Shown here: piece by piece, positions 58,277 to 64,000 of the stretch
Position numbering within the stretch: position 1 is the first letter of the stretch
Layout: each line of letters starts with the position of its first letter
Assembly: GCA_049999765.1 (NCBI GenBank)
Contig: JBNGIQ010009458.1
Coordinates: forward strand, 177,258-241,257
DNA from: Phaeoceros laevis
Lineage: Eukaryota > Anthocerotophyta > Anthocerotopsida > Notothyladales
Reading direction: 5' to 3'
Length of the DNA: 64,000 nt
Notes under the pieces: model-generated
What the model was told of the DNA's origin: nothing
The model's input: only the letters and a program-made list of their open reading frames with translations
The model's database searches: none
Made by a program: the position numbers and the translations under genes

Positions 58277-60660
58277 ATGGACTCACCAGCGATCATGAGC
58301 GGCATGGATCAGGTAGTTCATGAGTTGTAGAGAAGTACTACTGACAATGTGGTTGCCGCCATTGTTCGAGATTTGACATTGATTCGCAAGTCGTGAACTT
58401 CTTCTCATCAAGAATCATTGGACATGGGTCGGATGGATTCCGACTTAAAATTGTAGGAGGCACAGAAGGACATTTTTGTGGGAGATGGGTCGGTGGACCT
58501 AAAGGGCAACCGCTCCATCCGAGCGAAAACAGGGACATGGAAGGCGTCCCCATTCATATATGGTAAGCGAGTTCACTCTGCGTATATGCATGCCTGGAGA
58601 TGTGCATACACCATATGCATTCATTAATTGCTCTCAGTTGTGGCTCATGGTCAGGGAGGCTGGTTTTCTGAAACTGACTGGATCAAATCTGGGACCTTGA
58701 GCACTGTGATGCATGTTGCAGGGATACTGATAGGAGACACCCTGTGCGTGCTGGGAATCGTTGGAAACTTGATCTTCTACTTACTTGGGAATCAGCATCT
58801 GACTCTCACGGAAGCAGCCAACACCATCTCCTACTTCACGGGGACCACCTATCTGCTACCTCTCTTCTGGGGCTTTGTAGCCGATTCTTACATTGGTCGC
58901 TACTGGATCTTAGCCTTCAGCTCGGTGGTCACCACGGTGGTATGAAAGTTCTCGAAGCTAGCTAGCTACACATGTCACAGCATTCATGATCGATCTCTCT
59001 GTCTACACCATCTTAATTTGCCATGGCCAATTGAATGCAGGGCTTGCTGGTGCTGACCCTCTCCGCGGCCCTGCCAGCGTTGCAGCCTGCCATCAAGTGC
59101 GTGCCGAGTGCAGAGAACGGAGAGTTTTGCCCGCGAGCAAGCAGCTATGTCCTCAGCTGGATGTACGCAGGCTTGTACCTCATTGCGGTGGGGTCTGCAG
59201 GCATGAAGCCGACGCTCACTGCCCTGGGGCAGGACCAGTTCGAGCAGACCAATGCTAAGGAGAAGAAGACGGGAGAGCACTTCTTCACTGGCTACTTCGT
59301 CGTGCTTAATGCCTCCTCAGTGTTCAACGTCACCTTCTTGTTCTACATCCAGGACAGATTTGGGTACGGCTGGGGGTACGGTCTGGTGACAGGGATTGTC
59401 TTCCTGGCTTCCTGCTTCTTCTTGCTCGGCACTCCTTACTACAGGTATTTAAACATGATCCATTTCATCATCATCTCGAGCTCTCTCTCGTCAGTTGCTA
59501 GTCGACGACTGACTATCCACATTTCCTTTCAATTCAGGCATGTCAAGCCTTCCGGGAGCCCTCTTACAAGAATTGCACAAGTTCTGGTGGTCGCCGTCAA
59601 GAATTCCAGAAACCCAGTTCCAAGCGCTGACGAAGAGCTGTACGAACTCAGCGACAAGCACTACATGAACCAGGCGATTCGGAAGCTGGCCCGCACTGAT
59701 CGACTCCGGTTAGATCCCCTAACAAACCTTCTCCTTCCCCTTGCTTCATGATCCATCTTTGACAACGTTTGCAATCGATCGTTTTGCATCTGTTTGACAA
59801 TCAGGTTTCTGGATAAAGCTGCGATACCGCCACCCGACAGGAAGGCCCAGCAGTCCGGGCCGTGGGAGCTCTGCACCGTCACGCAAGTAGAATCTCTCAA
59901 GAGCGTGGTGCAGCTTCTGCCCGTATGGCTCACCACTGTCTCCATCTACATCATGTTCTCTCAGATGATCTCCTTCAGCGGGCAGCAAGCGCAGGTCATG
60001 AACCGGAAGATCGGGAACCTGAACGTCCCGCCCGGCTCGTCCGCCATTTTCTTGATTTCAGGCGCTCTCGTCTTCATCCCCATCTACGAGTTCCTCATCG
60101 TGCCGTTTGTGCGCCGGCGCACCGGCGAGCCGCACGGGCTGACGAGTTTACAGAGAATCGGGCTGGGCATGCTTATGGCGGTTCTGGCGATGACCAGCGC
60201 AGCGTTGGTGGAAAACAGGAAAGTTGGTGTGGTCAGAGACAACAAGCTCACGTTCGGGGAGATACTCTTGAAGCAGGACATTCCCATGTCTTTCGCTTGG
60301 TTGATTCCGCAGTACGCCTTGTTGGGTGCTGTGGAATTCCTGGTGGCTGTGGGGCAGTTGAGTTTCTTCTACGCTGAATGCCCAGACAACATGCGGACAG
60401 TGGCCACAGCGCTCTTCTTCTCTTCGGTGTCCGTGGGCTATTTCCTGTCCACGGCCTTGGTCGATTCGGTGAACAAGTACTCGGGTGGATGGCTGAAAGA
60501 ACAGGTTTACACTGGCGGGTTGAGGAACTACTACTGGCTGCTCACAGTCACCCTAATGATCAATCTCCTTGCCTTCCTGGCTGCGGCGCACTGGTACACC
60601 TATAAGAAGTTGGATGAAACATCCGGGGAAAAAGAAGACAAAGAAGACGATGCGCTTTAA
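58277..60660 (+). CDS. NPF: NRT1/PTR family (NPF) transporter lacking ExxER
   Basis: Six exons, 58277-58312, 58457-58562, 58722-58939, 59041-59444, 59538-59708 and 59805-60660, join in phase to give 596 aa, standard for the family. The start is MDSPAIMSGMDQ. The N-terminal block DGSVDLKGNRSIRAKTGTWKASPF is typical. About 12 membrane segments are present, with YFTGTTYLLPLFWGFVADSYIGR, GSAGMKPTLTALGQDQF, FFTGYFVVLNASSVF and PQYALLGAVEFLVAVGQLSFFY. NPF carriers are proton-coupled symporters of nitrate, peptides, hormones or glucosinolates. The ExxER motif of helix 1, required for proton coupling, aligns without gaps to LIGDT here, so coupling may be lost. Substrate cannot be told. The last residues are acidic and cytosolic. 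Confidence 0.9.
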
Positions 60661-60799
60661 CTTCCACATGCTCCAACACACTGGAAATAAACTTCTTCTA
60701 CTCCAACTTAAGACGGTTACTGCCCCTGCAAAGCAGATAGATAGACCTCCGATAATTTTGCTTGTACTTTTTAGTGCATTTGCACTAGAGTTATAAGAT

Positions 60800-63318
60800 T
60801 TGCCTCAAGCACGTACTAAAGTCTCTTCATCTTCTCGTGTGGTACGCAAGTACCCCGTCAATCACAATAAAGGGCTTGAGTCTAACAAGGTCCTTGGTGA
60901 ATGTTTGGCTCTGGTTAAGTATGGTGGGCTGCAAGAATCACTCGAAGTGTTCAACAGGTTGCCACAAAGAACTGTTTCCTCCAGGACAGCTATAATTTCT
61001 GGTTACACCACGGCAAGGAAAGGTTTAGAGGCACTGCGCATGTACCGGTGTATGCACGAGGAAGGCGTGGAACCAAACAGGTATACCTTTATCAGCCTAT
61101 AAGCTTGTTCCAGCCTATCCGACCTTGAAGAGGGAAGACGCTTTCATGCCAAAGCTTTAAAACATGGACTAGCGACGGATCTGTTTGTGGGTGCCTGTTT
61201 GGTCGAGATGTATGCAAAGTGCGGGAGCGTTGTGGATGCACAAGATGTCTTCAATGGGTTTCTGAGCGAGATGTCTGAAACGAGGACGAATATGAGGACT
61301 GACCTACACAAGTGGTTTTATGGACCGTGCTGCTCACGGCATATGCTCAACTGGCCGAACCAGACAGTGCCTTGAAGCTGTACCAACAGATGCAAGAGGT
61401 AGGAGTGACACCAAGCACTTGGACCGCCCTGGGTGCCCTACTAGCATGTGGTGCGCTTGCAGAGCAGGAAGAAGATATTGTTGTCAATGGACATTGCACC
61501 AAGTCAAGGTACATGCTAATGCTCTGAGGTTGGGTTATGAATCACAAACTTTGTTGGCACCTCCTTGATCAGTATGTATGAGAAATGCGGAAGCATTGAG
61601 GATGCGCGTAACGTCTTTGCAGGGTTGTCTCGTAAGGGGGTGGTGGTGTGGAATGCAATGCTGACAGCATATACTCAACAAACTCAAGCAAAGAAGGCTC
61701 TGTACAGCTAGCTGTATGACCAAATGCTTTTTGAAGTAGGCTTGAGTCCTGAAATTGGACTTTTGTGAGTTTGCTTCAAGCATGTGGCCTGTTTGCAGAG
61801 AAGGAAGCAGCTGTCACCTCTGATGGGGTATCAATACAAGTGACCTCTTAGGGATAGGGAAGGAGATACACGCTAATGCTTGGAGGTATGGCTATGGATC
61901 AGATGCTGTTATTTGCAACCTTCTTGTTAGTCTGCATGGCAGCTGTGGGAGCATTGTGGGTGCGCAGGATATATTTGATGGCTTGTCCCAGCGGAACGTG
62001 GTGTCTGGGATGCCATTATTGCGGGGTATGTTGAGCAAGGCCAGGGAGAATGCAGCTGTACAAACAAATGCGAGAGCAGGGTGTCAGTCCAGAGCCTCGG
62101 AGCTTTCTCAGTGCACTTCAAGCCTGTGGCCTGGTAGCAGACAAGGAAGAAGACGTGGTTGTGGATGCGCGATCCACCAGGGTGAAGTCTTTAGCAATGG
62201 TTAAGGCCATGCATGGTGATGCTCGAAGGAGGGGCTGCCTTTCAGATGTTTTTGTCGGCAGCACCTTGGTCAGCACGTACGGCAAGTATGGGAGCATTGT
62301 GGATGGGCAGCAAACCTTTGATCAGTTGCCACAAAGGGGTGTAGTGGCATGGACATCAATGGTCTATCCAGCCACATATGCAGCGAGCATTGAGCAGCAG
62401 CTGCATATGTGGAGCAGGGCCGCAACGAGGCTGCGTTGCAGCTGCACAGCCAAATGCAAGAGGAAGGCGTCACTCCAAATGAGATCACCTTGTTGTGCAT
62501 CTTACATACGTGCTGCAACACCGGGAACTTAGATATGTGCCAGAAAATTCATCACTCTCGTCAGCACCAAAACTGAACTGAGTCCCCTTCTGTCCAACAC
62601 TTTGTGATTCATGCATATGGCAGTTGCGCAAGCATGGTGGATGCTAAACAGTGTTTGATGCTCTGACCCAGCGTAATGCGGTATCATGGACCGTGTTGCT
62701 TGCTGGTTATACTCGACAAGGGGACTAGACCGCAAGCCTGAAATGCTACAAGGACATGCTGCTTGCAGGTGTTGCACCCGATGGAGCCACTTTCCTTTCA
62801 CTTCTTTCTGCATGCAGCAATGCCGGGCTTGGGGATGAAGGGGTGGCCTTCTTCCAAGCTATGAGCAGAGACCATGCCCTGACACCAGGATCGAGCATTA
62901 CGCCACAATGGTCGACCTCCTCGGGCGGGCAGGGCACCTGCAAACTGTACAAGACTTGCTGTTGGGCTGTGCCGATGCAACCCGACATGGCCATGTTGCT
63001 CTGTATGCTCTGGCTGCCTGTGGGAAGCATGGCAATATGGTGCTGGCAAAACATGCCTTCGATTGTGCAATCTCCATCCAGCCAAGGCATGCTGCCCCTT
63101 ACATCGTGATGTCGAACATATGCGGAGATGCTTCTCTCTGGGACTGTGCGAAGGAGGTGAATGAGTGGAGACAAAAAGCAGAAGCATGGAAGGTGCCTGG
63201 CCAGAGCTGGATCGACCATGAGCAGCAGATGCACACCTTCCAGGTTGGTAAGAGTAATCTTCAAGAGGACGACCCATTGTATGACCTCTTGAGGAACGTA
63301 TTCGTGCACATAGATTGA
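60800..63318 (+). pseudogene. PLS/E-class PPR pseudogene
   Basis: PPR protein homology runs across the region in changing frames, interrupted by stops and frameshifts. Fragments are at 60800-61110 (AIISGYTTARKGLEAL, then an in-frame stop), 61110-61320 (FVGACLVEMYAKCGSVVDA), 61310-61530, 61560-61710, 61860-62050, 62050-62530 (LVSTYGKYGSIVDGQQTFDQLPQRGVVAWTSM), 62640-62880 and 62890-63318. The last contains an E-type end (MVDLLGRAGHL, CDC-like region, PGQSWIDHEQQMHTFQVGK) with no DYW. At least six disruptions are visible. The ancestor was an organelle RNA-editing-type factor; the present locus cannot make it. Confidence 0.85.
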
Positions 63319-63603
63319 AGTGTTGTGAAGTACCCAGAATTTCCGCGAAGGAAAGGAGGAAGTTATGTTAATTGAATTGTTCCTCATGATCACAGTATAG
63401 GAAAGCACAAAGTGCTGCATTTGCGGAATACTTAGTACAGTAATAGCTTCTAAGCATCCGTACTCTATGACCCTGTCCTATCTTTGAAGGTCCTCCCAGA
63501 TTCATCCCTCTCTCCGCTGATTACTTCTGAGATGTATTTCGAGCATGGTTCAAAACTAGGTACTGTAGCTGGACAGCTCCAGGGTATTGTCGCTTGACGC
63601 TAA
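63319..63603. other. intergenic
   Basis: Nothing supported. Confidence 0.4.
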
Positions 63604-63978
63604 CTAGGCTTGTAATATTGGACTTGTGAGCAAGATGTTTCCGAGAAACAGGCCGCTGAAACTGTCGCAAAGGCTGGAGAAGTGCCGGACTGGTCCTGAC
63701 AAACGATTGTTGCTCAACTTGAGCACCTCGAGAGAGCTTTCAGACACAAACAGAGAAGGAATGGGCCCAGGCAGTTGGTCCTTGCCAATGGGGAGGTTGG
63801 TAAGGACCTTGCTGCTGTGAACAATAGGTTGCAGGGTGGTCATTTTCTTAGGCTGAAGCACGGGAGATTTGTTTGGGGCTAAAAGCTCCTCGCAAAGTTG
63901 ATTGAGGAGCTGAAGGCTACTTTGAAGGGTTCCAACATGCCCTGGCCAGGGGATGAGGGGGATAAAAGTTGGTAGCAA
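63604..63978 (-). CDS. leucine-rich-repeat protein fragment, extends beyond window
   Basis: The 124-aa ORF contains LRR-like sequence: LPGPIPSLFVSESSLEVL then KLSNNRLSGPVRHFSSL, matching plant-type LxxLxLxxNxLxGxIP repeats. The first 60 residues show no repeat. The rest of the gene would lie to the right of the window edge. It may be the C-terminal exon of a receptor-like protein or a degraded copy. No kinase domain is seen. Confidence 0.4.
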   Translation of the reverse strand: MLPTFIPLIPWPGHVGTLQSSLQLLNQLCEELLAPNKSPVLQPKKMTTLQPIVHSSKVLTNLPIGKDQLPGPIPSLFVSESSLEVLKLSNNRLSGPVRHFSSLCDSFSGLFLGNILLTSPILQA

Positions 63979-64000
63979 GCATGGACAGCAATCAAGAAAG

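Noticed and set aside
58628-58721. Use of the ATG/TTG-proximal ORF start at 58628 for the NPF gene
   Set aside because: Splicing from the exon ending 58562 to the acceptor at 58721 restores the conserved WKASPF to NLIFYL spacing, so this stretch is intronic.

Overview
This is a nuclear window from a land plant. The genes are intron-rich, mostly with 80-250 bp introns, and they encode plastid cystathionine beta-lyase, CRT-like, NPF, CFL1 and PPR families typical of plants. Two observations point to a seedless plant with swimming sperm. An apparently intact SPAG1-type axonemal-dynein assembly factor lies at 40.9-46.0 kb, and the PLS-class PPR sequences resemble those of ferns and lycophytes. 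I would guess a fern or lycophyte, but the sequence does not fix the species. Six runs of N (three of 100, three of 10) show this is a scaffolded assembly.

Layout. 0.3-2.6 kb: secreted pectate-lyase-like gene with an extra N-terminal helical domain. 3.4-3.9 kb: secreted bulb-type lectin. 4.7-7.3 kb (minus): P-class PPR gene of the AT2G35130 type. 7.9-9.0 kb: Lsm11-like gene head-to-head with mitochondrial ribosomal protein mL41. 9.8-13.6 kb: short gene resembling the tail of ASCC2, head-to-head with 12-exon cystathionine beta-lyase. 16.7-18.5 kb: type II alpha-1,4-glycosyltransferase. 19.0-21.4 kb (minus): CRT-like transporter. 22.2-24.0 kb: lipoate ligase head-to-head with proteasome assembly chaperone 4 (PAC4).

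24.4-38 kb is repeat-rich accessory DNA. It holds a telobox-like minisatellite, a frameshifted PLS-class PPR pseudogene with a downstream A35 tract, direct-repeat segments flanking that pseudogene, a PAC4-derived fragment and a second minisatellite. 38.1-40.0 kb (minus): CFL1-type WW protein. 40.9-46.0 kb: SPAG1 in 17 exons. 46-56 kb is gene-poor. It contains an acidic internally duplicated ORF, a tRNA-like SINE head, tRNA-Arg(CCG) and an intron-containing PAC4 pseudogene in inverted orientation. 56.1-57.2 kb: NAA20. 58.3-60.7 kb: NPF transporter lacking the ExxER motif. 60.8-63.3 kb: second PPR pseudogene. The window ends in a leucine-rich-repeat fragment.

Exon models were built by hand. For almost every junction I checked that GT/GC-AG borders, codon phase and family conservation agree. 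The genes are mainly housekeeping and do not form a pathway. The notable organisation is three close head-to-head pairs, a recurrent AG|GCAAGT splice donor, and local dispersal of gene-derived repeats.
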